Shown here in pieces: positions 1 through 5,784 of a DNA stretch of 14,851 nt. Location: NCBI GenBank assembly GCA_031285105.1, contig JAITWV010000248.1, forward strand, positions 1 to 14,851. Direction: 5' to 3'. A program made the translations under genes and the position numbers. The notes under the pieces are model-generated. The model saw nothing but the letters and a program-made list of their open reading frames with translations, did not search any database and was not told the DNA's origin. Origin of the DNA: Streptococcaceae bacterium. GTDB taxonomy: Bacteria; Bacillota; Bacilli; Lactobacillales; Streptococcaceae. Each line of letters opens with the position of its first letter. The first letter of the stretch is position 1.

Positions 1-152
1 AAACACTTGTCTTATCAGAAACCATGGATCATCCTTATCATGCGATGAAAAAATTTGGTATTATTAAACAATTGAAAAAAGAAAATGTTTGCCGTAATTT
101 TGATGATGCGCTAAAAATTGCTAAAAGAAAACTACAAGAACTACCAACTTAA
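1..152 (+). CDS. SulP-type anion transporter, C-terminal STAS-domain end (partial)
   Basis: Only the last 49 codons are inside the window; the reading frame begins at base 3 and stops with TAA at 150-152. The visible peptide has the pattern of the end of a STAS domain in SulP-family sulfate/bicarbonate permeases: a strand and turn (LVLSETMDHP), the helix AMKKFGII, then the charged ENVCRNFDDALKIAKRKL helix. In SulP proteins this cytoplasmic domain follows the membrane transport domain and is thought to regulate it. The substrate cannot be told from this fragment. A free-standing STAS protein or anti-sigma antagonist is possible, but the ending matches SulP better. It is followed by a palindromic element and a bidirectional terminator. 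Confidence 0.68.
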   Translation, partial: TLVLSETMDHPYHAMKKFGIIKQLKKENVCRNFDDALKIAKRKLQELPT

Positions 153-159
153 ATAAAAT

Positions 160-270
160 CGGGGTTCAATCGAGCAACCATGAAGTGAATTTTAAAAGCT
201 GAGAACCTCCGCAAGCGGCGAACCCTCACCTTTTAGAAATTCATTCATGGCTAAGCACTCGTTTCACCAC
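160..270. repeat. Long imperfect palindromic element (repeat or structured RNA)
   Basis: A 26-base arm at 178-203 (beginning ccatgaagtgaatttt) is almost perfectly complementary to 225-250 (ending gaaattcattcatgg), with two single-base bulges and one mismatch. Shorter flanking complementarity (ggttcaatcgag around 163-174 against ctcgtttcacc at 258-268) extends the stem outward. The 21-base apex holds its own small hairpin, ccgcaagcgg, at 209-218. The element lies just after the SulP stop and before a separate terminator, so it is not needed to end transcription. It could be a dispersed palindromic repeat of the REP or MITE type, or a structured 3' UTR or small RNA. No family was recognised and no second copy was seen in the window. 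Confidence 0.5.
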
Positions 271-276
271 CTAGGC

Positions 277-316
277 AAAAAAGTAGAGCGGATAAATTTA
301 TCGGCTCTACTTTTAT
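277..316. terminator. Bidirectional intrinsic terminator between convergent genes
   Basis: The arms aaagtagagc and gctctacttt enclose a short inner gata/tatc stem. A T-rich tail (ttttatt) follows on the + strand and a run of Ts follows on the - strand. It sits between the SulP gene (+) and the POT-like transporter (-), which converge here, so it can end both transcripts. Confidence 0.85.
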
Positions 317-324
317 TCTATTAA

Positions 325-1695
325 TTAAACAGCTTGAACACTTTCATTTGTTTCTTCTACTTCTTCACCAGATTCTACTAATGAGCTCAAACCTTTATCG
401 CCAACAAATAAGATAATTGCCGCTACAAATAAAATCGCAGGAATGGCTGAGTAAACAACTAATGGGTTAAATTGTGACATAAAATCATATAAATAACCAT
501 AAGAAATTGAAGCAATAAAGGTCGCCACTGACCAAACACCTAATAATGTACCTAATAATTTGGTTGGTGCATATTTTGTGATGAATGAATTTCCAAGTGG
601 TGAAAATAGCATCTCACCGACAGATAAGAAAATACCAAACATTAAAATCCAAATTAATGAAGCTTTACCGTCACCTTTTGTTAAGTTCACACCTTCTAAC
701 ATTAAGAAAGAAAAACCTAAGAAAGATAAACCTAAAGCCAATTTTTTAAATAAGCTTAAATCTCCTTGCGGACGTTTTGCTAATTTTACCCACAAAGCAG
801 CAAAAACTGGACCTAAAGCGATACAAACAAAGGCATTTAATGAGTCAAACCAGGCAACAGGAACAGTGAAATTGCTAATAGTCCAGTTTACATAATCAAC
901 TGAATCCCAAACAGCAACATACGTTAAATACCAAAATACCCAAAAAATTACTGAGAACATTGAAACTAAAATAATCGCCGCAACACGTTTTTTCTCTAAA
1001 CCAGTTAAAGGTTTTGCTTCTTCTTTTGTTTCAACTTTTTCTACTTGTACGCCTTCTTTAAATGGACGTTTACCAGCATCTCCCATAAAACGTGTCCCAA
1101 TTGCAAACCATACCGCACCGAATACACAAGCAATAGCTGAAATTAAGAAACACTGTGAGAATCCTAGCACACCATTTTGAGCAAACGTGTACATGTATAA
1201 AATACCAGTCGCAGTCGTTCCAACAAATGAACCAATATTAACGAATGTATATTGAACCGAAAATGCACCATCCAACTCATCTGGATCATCAAACTGTTGA
1301 CCATTCACGCCAGAAATATTTCCTTTGAAAAATCCAGTTCCAAGTGCCACTAACCAAATCATGACATTAATCATAAATGTGTTTGTCGCAATTGAGCCAA
1401 AGTAATAACCAACACCCATAATCACCATGCCAACAGGAATTAAGTAACGAGCGCCAATCCATCTATCTGATATGTATCCACAAATTACAGGAGCTAAAAA
1501 TGAAAATGCCACGAAATTCGCCTGTAACATTGCCGCTTCACCAGTGCTTAACCCAAGTCCACCATTCACGATAGCTGTTGTTAAATAAGCAATGATCAAG
1601 AATTTTGCTGAGTAATACGCGCCACGTTCAAGAGCAAACGTTGATGAGGCGAAGTAAAACCCTAAAGGTAATCTTTTCTTTTTTGTTTCAGTCAT
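325..1695 (-). CDS. POT/PTR2-like MFS transporter (di-/tripeptide transporter family)
   Basis: This is a 456-residue integral membrane protein with about 12-14 hydrophobic segments, the length of bacterial proton-coupled oligopeptide transporters. The N-terminal ERGAYY motif (residues 23-28) matches the second half of the POT signature ExxERFxYY. ICGYISDRWIGAR (about residues 72-84) fits the MFS loop 2-3 motif, and GTGFFKGNISG followed later by FVNIGSF resembles the POT segments GxGxFKPNIS and INIGAF. The protein is divergent: the first Glu of ExxER is Phe20 and the KPN motif is KGN, so the substrate is uncertain. ATG at 1695 is preceded by GAGAGGAT at good spacing. The gene is monocistronic, with its own promoter and a shared terminator. 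A specific dtpT assignment is not justified. Confidence 0.75.
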   Translation of the reverse strand: MTETKKKRLPLGFYFASSTFALERGAYYSAKFLIIAYLTTAIVNGGLGLSTGEAAMLQANFVAFSFLAPVICGYISDRWIGARYLIPVGMVIMGVGYYFGSIATNTFMINVMIWLVALGTGFFKGNISGVNGQQFDDPDELDGAFSVQYTFVNIGSFVGTTATGILYMYTFAQNGVLGFSQCFLISAIACVFGAVWFAIGTRFMGDAGKRPFKEGVQVEKVETKEEAKPLTGLEKKRVAAIILVSMFSVIFWVFWYLTYVAVWDSVDYVNWTISNFTVPVAWFDSLNAFVCIALGPVFAALWVKLAKRPQGDLSLFKKLALGLSFLGFSFLMLEGVNLTKGDGKASLIWILMFGIFLSVGEMLFSPLGNSFITKYAPTKLLGTLLGVWSVATFIASISYGYLYDFMSQFNPLVVYSAIPAILFVAAIILFVGDKGLSSLVESGEEVEETNESVQAV

Positions 1696-1742
1696 AATAA
1701 GATCCTCTCATAAATGCTATAATATTTTATTTCCTATTTTGT

Positions 1743-1771
1743 ATAGTATCATTATTAATACTGCCTTTCAA
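1743..1771 (-). promoter_or_regulatory. Predicted sigma-A promoter of the POT-like transporter gene
   Basis: On the minus strand, TTGAAA (1766-1771) and TACTAT (1743-1748) are separated by 17 bases, about 50 bases upstream of the start codon at 1695. The -35 matches consensus at five of six positions and the -10 at four of six. Confidence 0.5.
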
Positions 1772-1826
1772 GCTGATTATTTAAATTTTCTGACAATTTT
1801 TAGTTCTATAATAATATTATTAAAAT

Positions 1827-1862
1827 AAAAAAAGAACGAAATTTATGTAATCGTTCTTTTTA
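1827..1862 (-). terminator. Intrinsic terminator downstream of the C_GCAxxG_C_C gene
   Basis: A ten-base stem, aaaagaacga (1830-1839) against tcgttctttt (1851-1860), has an 11-base loop and is followed on the minus strand by a run of seven Ts. It lies about 70 bases beyond the stop codon of the gene ending at 1930 and insulates it from the POT-like gene. Confidence 0.75.
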
Positions 1863-1876
1863 TCGTATTTATAATT

Positions 1877-1913
1877 TTTGAACAAGTGAAAATAATAAAT
1901 TCACTTATTCAAA
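1877..1913. repeat. Second hairpin-forming inverted repeat in the same 3' region
   Basis: tttgaacaagtgaa (1877-1890) and ttcacttattcaaa (1900-1913) pair over 14 positions with one mismatch around a 9-base loop. It is directly downstream of the stop at 1930 and upstream of the T-tailed terminator. It lacks a convincing T run of its own, so it may protect the mRNA 3' end or act as a weak first terminator. Confidence 0.5.
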
Positions 1914-1929
1914 TTTAATAAAAAATATT

Positions 1930-2418
1930 TTAATTTAATACAGATTCTTTTTCTTCAACAAATACATATTGTTCTGGCAATTCACGCACAATAATTTTTG
2001 CTGTTTCTTCGGCCATTTCACCAGTAAATCGCACACATTGATCGATATGTTCACGAGAGGCCATGTCCATTTTACTTGTTAGAATTGAACAACATGCCAC
2101 ACGATTTTTCGCACGAAAAGCTGTGTGTAGTTCATTTGATAATTCCATCATTTTTTGGACTTTTGGGTCTCCACCTTCTTGACGACCAAAAAAGTAACCT
2201 AAACTCATCACACCACCAGAAATTGCTCCACACATACATTTTGCTCGTCCGACACCGACTGGAAAACCTGATGCCATTGCGACTGCTTCTAGTGGAATGT
2301 CCATATCAAAGTGATTGCGAATAGTTGCTACGATAGACTCTGAACAGAAGAAATCTCCTCTACGATATCCTTCTTCTGCGTCTTTTCTTAATTCTTTTAA
2401 GTTAATTTCTTTTTTCAT
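1930..2418 (-). CDS. C_GCAxxG_C_C family protein (putative redox/metal protein)
   Basis: This is a soluble protein of 162 residues. Six cysteines occur at positions 25, 61, 63, 109, 110 and 128 when the ATG at 2418 is used. FCSES, then ASGFPVGVGRAKCMCGAISGG, then CC and a last C follow the conserved spacing of the C_GCAxxG_C_C family (Pfam PF09719). Members are small, often sit near redox genes, and are thought to bind metal or undergo thiol chemistry; no reaction is established. A TTG 21 bases further upstream is in frame, but it has no ribosome binding site and overlaps the AGAGGG that serves the ATG, so the shorter start is preferred. The gene appears monocistronic, with hairpins downstream and an unusual tandem repeat upstream. 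Confidence 0.8.
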   Translation of the reverse strand: MKKEINLKELRKDAEEGYRRGDFFCSESIVATIRNHFDMDIPLEAVAMASGFPVGVGRAKCMCGAISGGVMSLGYFFGRQEGGDPKVQKMMELSNELHTAFRAKNRVACCSILTSKMDMASREHIDQCVRFTGEMAEETAKIIVRELPEQYVFVEEKESVLN

Positions 2419-2451
2419 ATGTAAAATTCCCTCTTCCAATTTGATAAATTA

Positions 2452-2480
2452 ATACTATCACAAGCGTTCTTTATCTACAA
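2452..2480 (-). promoter_or_regulatory. Weak candidate promoter of the C_GCAxxG_C_C gene
   Basis: On the minus strand, TTGTAG (2475-2480) and TAGTAT (2452-2457) are 17 bases apart, ending about 34 bases before the ATG at 2418. Both boxes match consensus poorly (three and four of six), which would fit a promoter that needs an activator. The tandem repeats begin about 30 bases upstream of this -35. Confidence 0.3.
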
Positions 2481-2510
2481 TATGAAATCATAATGGACTC
2501 TAGTTTTTTT

Positions 2511-2619
2511 ATTTAAACGTTTTGAAATTTTATCTAGATGTTTTGATCATTTTATTTAAATGTTTTGATCAATTCATTTAAATGTTTTGCTCGTTTTATT
2601 TAAATGTTTTTTTGCAATT
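2511..2619. repeat. Five tandem 22-bp repeats upstream of the C_GCAxxG_C_C gene
   Basis: The core atttaaatgttttgatca recurs in tandem, with copies starting at 2511, 2532, 2554, 2576 and 2598. The invariant gtttt steps fall at 2519, 2540, 2562, 2584 and 2606, giving periods of 21, 22, 22 and 22 bp. The third copy is closest to consensus; the first and last are degenerate. The array lies between the ribU terminator and the promoter region of the gene starting at 2418. A period of two helical turns places every copy on one face of the DNA, as expected for cooperative regulator sites. An expanded simple repeat with no function is also possible. Confidence 0.8.
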
Positions 2620-2625
2620 TAACAA

Positions 2626-2659
2626 ACAAAAAAAATGCCACGAACAAATCGCGACATTT
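2626..2659 (-). terminator. Intrinsic terminator of ribU
   Basis: On the minus strand, aaatgtcgcg (2659-2650) pairs with cgtggcattt (2642-2633) with two G-U pairs around a short loop and runs into a T tract. It lies just after the ribU stop codon. Confidence 0.8.
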
Positions 2660-2667
2660 TCATTTAT

Positions 2668-3258
2668 TTAAGCTGCAAATTTTGCACTTTGTGTTGTCAT
2701 AAATTTCTTCATTGGTACTAGAACTAAACCTGAAATTGCTGTCCAAACTAATCCTTGTGCTGCATTAAACGGCAAGACCATTACGACTAACCAAGTTCTT
2801 AAATCAAGTCCCATGTCTGATAATCTGAAATTAGCAAAATGTTCGTAAGCAGGAATTGCGTAGAAGTAATTTAAAATAAGCATAATTAATGTTCCAGCAA
2901 CTGTTCCTAAAACACCACCGATAACAAATTTTTGTAAATTAAAACCTTCTACTTTTTTCGCAAATTGCCATAAAACAAGTGTGTATAAAGCAGCATTTGC
3001 CATATTCATAGGTAACCCAATAATTGTACTTACTTGACCCATGTTAAATAAGAAATAAACAAATGAACGCATCAATAAAACACTCATTGCTCCTCTTAAT
3101 CCTAAAACATAAAGAGCAAGCATGATTGGAACGATTGATGGATCAACTTTCATAAATCCACCTAGTCCAATTGGAAACTGGAGAAATTGGATCAGCAAGA
3201 ATGAAAAAGCTGATAAAATAGCTACTAAGACAATACGTTTTGTTTGGTTTTGGCGCAT
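2668..3258 (-). CDS. ribU: Riboflavin ECF transporter substrate-binding subunit RibU
   Basis: This 196-residue protein with about six hydrophobic helices is the S component that binds riboflavin in the membrane. It works with the shared energising module (EcfA, EcfA', EcfT) encoded elsewhere. The segment GGFMKVDPSIVPIMLALYV (about residues 33-51), the LRG turn after it and the late segment VMVLPFNAAQG fit RibU proteins, and the length is typical. The FMN riboswitch immediately upstream makes the assignment firm. The start is ATG at 3258 with GGAGGG eight bases ahead. It has its own promoter just before the riboswitch and its own terminator. Transcripts of scpA-scpB-rluB can also run into it because no terminator separates rluB from the riboswitch. 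Confidence 0.93.
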   Translation of the reverse strand: MRQNQTKRIVLVAILSAFSFLLIQFLQFPIGLGGFMKVDPSIVPIMLALYVLGLRGAMSVLLMRSFVYFLFNMGQVSTIIGLPMNMANAALYTLVLWQFAKKVEGFNLQKFVIGGVLGTVAGTLIMLILNYFYAIPAYEHFANFRLSDMGLDLRTWLVVMVLPFNAAQGLVWTAISGLVLVPMKKFMTTQSAKFAA

Positions 3259-3345
3259 AATAATGGCCCTCCTTCAATTTGTATTGTTCGTGTGAAGGGA
3301 AATAATAATATTGGAACTTGTGTGAAGACTATTCTTAATTTTAAT

Positions 3346-3391
3346 GAAAAAAGCTATTTTCTTAACTCAAAAAGAGCGAGAAAATAGCTTT
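3346..3391 (-). terminator. Riboswitch-controlled terminator in the ribU leader
   Basis: On the minus strand, aaagctattttct pairs with agaaaatagcttt across a loop of about 17 bases and is followed by a T-rich tract. It lies between the FMN aptamer and the ribU ribosome binding site, as expected for a transcription-attenuation expression platform. A second short hairpin (agaag/cttct, 3408-3431, with T6 on the minus strand) uses the 3' strand of aptamer stem P1 and may be the competing structure. Confidence 0.75.
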
Positions 3392-3426
3392 GAGATTACA
3401 TCAAAAAAGAAGTATCTTTACACCAT

Positions 3427-3540
3427 CTTCTACCATCCAGACTTTACTGTCGGTACTGGAATTACACCAGATCATAGTAAGCACTAAACTTACTTCGCAG
3501 ACTTTAACTGCCGGTCGGGAATTTCACCCTGCCCCGAAGA
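3427..3540 (-). ncRNA. FMN riboswitch (RFN element)
   Basis: Read on the minus strand, the region contains the conserved RFN blocks: ggggcagggtgaaattccc, gaccggcagt, then agtctgcgaag, a variable stem around 3465-3490, tctggtgtaattccagtacc, gacagtaaagtctggatgg and agaaga closing P1. Flavin mononucleotide binding would favour the downstream terminator and shut off ribU when flavin is plentiful. The aptamer begins 45 bases after the rluB stop. Confidence 0.96.
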
Positions 3541-3569
3541 CGAACATATTTAATTTTTTTACATTAACG

Positions 3570-3598
3570 ATTATATCTGATTGATTAATTTTTAGCAA
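3570..3598 (-). promoter_or_regulatory. Sigma-A promoter for the ribU riboswitch transcript
   Basis: On the minus strand a perfect TATAAT (3570-3575) lies 17 bases from TTGCTA (3593-3598). The -35 box falls inside the last codons of rluB. Transcription would start near 3563 and run straight into the FMN aptamer. Confidence 0.7.
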
Positions 3599-4304
3599 GG
3601 TTTCTAAGCTGATTTATTTCTTTCTTAAGTAATGGACGATATTGTCCTACTCGTAAGCCTGCTAAAGTTAGATCGCCATATTGTTCACGCATCAATTTAC
3701 GAACGGGTAAACCAATAGACTCGAACATTTTCTTAACTTGGTGATTTCGTCCTTCGTGAATGGTTAATTTGACAACAGACATCCCTTTTTCAAAATCAGT
3801 GGATAAAATTTCATAGCGAGCAGGTGCCGTTTTCTTTTTGTCAATGACGATACCTTTGGTTAAAGGACGTAAGTTTTCTTTCGTTGCGACTCCTTTTACT
3901 TTGGCCACATACACTTTATCCACTTCATGTTTTGGATGAGTGAGCAAATTCATAAAATCGCCATCATTAGTCAATAAAAGCAAGCCTGATGTGTCATAAT
4001 CTAAGCGTCCAATTGGGAAAATGCGCTCAGATACATCGGTAAAATAATCGACAACCGTTTTTCTGTTCTTATCATCGCTGACAGCTGAAATAACCCCTCT
4101 TGGTTTGTAGAATAAATAATAAACTGGTTCTTCTTTATAAATTGGCACACCATCAACTTCAACCTTATCGTTTCCATCAACTTTTACCCCTAATTCACGA
4201 ACAACTTTTCCGTTTACAGATACACGACCTGTTTGAATGTATTCTTCTGCTTTTCTGCGACTCGTAATTCCTGCATTGGCAATGACTTTTTGTAATCTTT
4301 CCAT
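3585..4304 (-). CDS. rluB: 23S rRNA pseudouridine synthase, RluB family
   Basis: This 239-residue RNA-modifying enzyme of the RsuA/RluB/E/F family isomerises a uridine to pseudouridine in 23S rRNA. An S4 RNA-binding domain fills roughly residues 1-60 (MERLQKVIANAGITSRRKAE at its start). The catalytic domain carries the family signature GRLDYDTSGLLLLTNDG, with the catalytic Asp at residue 102, and later the conserved EGRNHQVKKM segment. RluB rather than RsuA is inferred from the scpA-scpB neighbourhood, which is standard in Firmicutes. The ATG shares one base with the scpB stop codon (TAATG), so translation is probably coupled. The last gene of the scp operon, it ends without a terminator before the ribU riboswitch. 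Confidence 0.93.
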   Translation of the reverse strand: MERLQKVIANAGITSRRKAEEYIQTGRVSVNGKVVRELGVKVDGNDKVEVDGVPIYKEEPVYYLFYKPRGVISAVSDDKNRKTVVDYFTDVSERIFPIGRLDYDTSGLLLLTNDGDFMNLLTHPKHEVDKVYVAKVKGVATKENLRPLTKGIVIDKKKTAPARYEILSTDFEKGMSVVKLTIHEGRNHQVKKMFESIGLPVRKLMREQYGDLTLAGLRVGQYRPLLKKEINQLRNLAKN

Positions 4305-4918
4305 TAGTCTTCGTTCTCCGTTTTCTCTTCATCAATGAGCAATTTCTTATCTGCAAAACGCTCAAAAAATAAGTCTTGTGGTATTTCTTTATTCATTTCT
4401 TCTTCCATTTGGGTAATATCTGGTAAGTCCTCCATACTTCTTAAACCAAAATAATCTAAGAAATACTCGCTTGTTCCATATAAAATTGGGCGACCGGGTA
4501 CATCCATGCGTCCTTTTTTTTCAACTAATCGCGCTTGAACTAATCGTTGAATGGCACCATGAGAGTTCACGCCTCGAATTTCATCCACTTGACTTCGTGA
4601 AATTGGTTGCTTGTAAGCGATAATGGATAGTGTTTCTAAAGCGGCTTGGGAAATCGTGTTACTTAAAGGATTTGTGATATATTGTTTAATTAAGTCAGCC
4701 ATTTCCTTTTTCGTTGTCAACGTATAGCGATCTCCAGTTTGTAAAATGGTTAAGGCGGAATTGACGTTATTTTGATATTTTTGCTCTAGTTCATCTATTG
4801 CTTGTTTAATCGTTTCAGGATGAATTTCTAAAACGCTAGCTAAATCGCGTAACTTTATTCCTTCATCGCCAAGCACAAACAACAACGTCTCAATTTTTTG
4901 AATTAAACTATTATGCAT
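4304..4918 (-). CDS. scpB: Segregation and condensation protein B
   Basis: This 204-residue kleisin-associated subunit (kite protein) of the bacterial SMC-ScpAB condensin complex organises and segregates the chromosome. Two winged-helix domains are expected. The N-terminal part (IQKIETLLFVLGDEGIKLRD) and the second domain (ETLSIIAYKQPISRSQVDEI, then RGVNS and RPILYGTSEYFLDYFGL) are highly typical of the family, and the length is usual. The ATG at 4918 overlaps the end of scpA by 8 bases, with AAGGAG at suitable distance inside scpA. The C-terminal tail is acidic and probably disordered. Confidence 0.96.
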   Translation of the reverse strand: MHNSLIQKIETLLFVLGDEGIKLRDLASVLEIHPETIKQAIDELEQKYQNNVNSALTILQTGDRYTLTTKKEMADLIKQYITNPLSNTISQAALETLSIIAYKQPISRSQVDEIRGVNSHGAIQRLVQARLVEKKGRMDVPGRPILYGTSEYFLDYFGLRSMEDLPDITQMEEEMNKEIPQDLFFERFADKKLLIDEEKTENED

Positions 4919-5681
4919 ACACCTTTTCTCCTTGCGTGATTATTGTAGCATCAAAAATAAAAATAGGTGCATAATTGTCTTCTTGTTCAATGCGTATTTG
5001 TTTTTTCTTAATTAATTCAAGCAAGGCCATAAAAGTGACAATAATTTCATTTTTACTATGCCTTAGTTCAAATAGCTCTTCAAATTGGACCCCTTCTTTT
5101 GTTTCCTTTTTACTATGCAACCAAGCAACAATTGTGTCCATTTTTTCTTCAACCGATACCCCTTGCGCTTCAATGAGTGTTTCTTGAATTTGACTTTCTT
5201 TACGTTTTTGAAGCATCTGATGAAAAGCAAGGAATAAATCAACCGTATTATATTGTGATTGAGGTAATTCAATTTCAACTTCTTTATATTCTTGGGTATT
5301 CATCGGATCTTTTGAAAAATAAAGCTTTCGTTCCTCTTCTTTTTGCGTTAATAAATGAGCGGCATATTTATATTTGCGATATTCTAGTAATTGATCAACT
5401 AAAGCCTGTCGAGGATCAAGGGCTAATTCATCTTCTAAGTCTTCTACTTCAAATGTTTCAATTGGCAACAACATTTGAGACTTAATCGCCATTAATGTGG
5501 AAGCCATGACAATATATTCACCAGCAATTTCTAGCTCTAACACTTGCATCGCTTCGATATAGTTCATATATTGACGCGTAATTTGACTAATTGGAATATC
5601 ATATATATCAATCTCCATTTTTTTTATCAAATGAAGTAATAAATCTAAAGGTCCTTTGTAAGCATCTAATTCTAAATCCAA
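4911..5681 (-). CDS. scpA: Segregation and condensation protein A (kleisin)
   Basis: This 256-residue kleisin subunit bridges the SMC heads and binds ScpB in the condensin complex. The N terminus (LDAYKGPLDLLLHLIKKMEI followed by DIYDIPISQIT) and the helix EYIVMASTLMAIKSQMLLP are hallmark ScpA segments, and the C-terminal winged-helix part (VTFMALLELIKKKQIRI) is intact. The start is TTG at 5679-5681. It is preceded by AGGGAG at normal spacing, is the only start that fits the family N terminus, and no ATG lies near. First gene of scpA-scpB-rluB; no strong promoter was recognised in the 100-base gap before it, though TAGAAT-like boxes occur there. xerD, a frequent upstream neighbour, is absent here. 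Confidence 0.95.
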   Translation of the reverse strand: MDLELDAYKGPLDLLLHLIKKMEIDIYDIPISQITRQYMNYIEAMQVLELEIAGEYIVMASTLMAIKSQMLLPIETFEVEDLEDELALDPRQALVDQLLEYRKYKYAAHLLTQKEEERKLYFSKDPMNTQEYKEVEIELPQSQYNTVDLFLAFHQMLQKRKESQIQETLIEAQGVSVEEKMDTIVAWLHSKKETKEGVQFEELFELRHSKNEIIVTFMALLELIKKKQIRIEQEDNYAPIFIFDATIITQGEKVYA

Positions 5682-5745
5682 ACTTCTTCTCCCTTACTTA
5701 AAAATCAACCTTTATTCTATCATAAAAATGGGCAACTTGATACAT

Positions 5746-5779
5746 AAAGAAAAGAGCTGACATAATGAATGCCAACTCT
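5746..5779 (-). terminator. Intrinsic terminator of copY-copA
   Basis: On the minus strand, agagttggca pairs with tgtcagctct (ten pairs, two of them G-U) around an eight-base loop and is followed by tttt. It begins six bases past the copA stop and separates copA from scpA. Confidence 0.75.
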
Positions 5780-5784
5780 AATTG

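Noticed and set aside
560..895. Open frame on the + strand within the POT-like gene
   Set aside because: Lies wholly antisense to a clear membrane transporter, lacks a ribosome binding site and has shadow-type composition.
2076..2324. Open frame on the + strand antisense to the C_GCAxxG_C_C gene
   Set aside because: The opposite frame encodes a recognisable family with conserved cysteines; this one has no start signals.
2419..2439. TTG start seven codons upstream for the C_GCAxxG_C_C gene
   Set aside because: No ribosome binding site precedes it and it overlaps the AGAGGG used by the ATG at 2418.
2511..2619. CRISPR-like array
   Set aside because: The repeats are directly adjacent with no unique spacers and no cas genes are nearby, so this is a tandem repeat.
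3390..3584. Open frame on the + strand across the ribU leader
   Set aside because: It is antisense to the FMN riboswitch, whose conserved RNA blocks explain the sequence.
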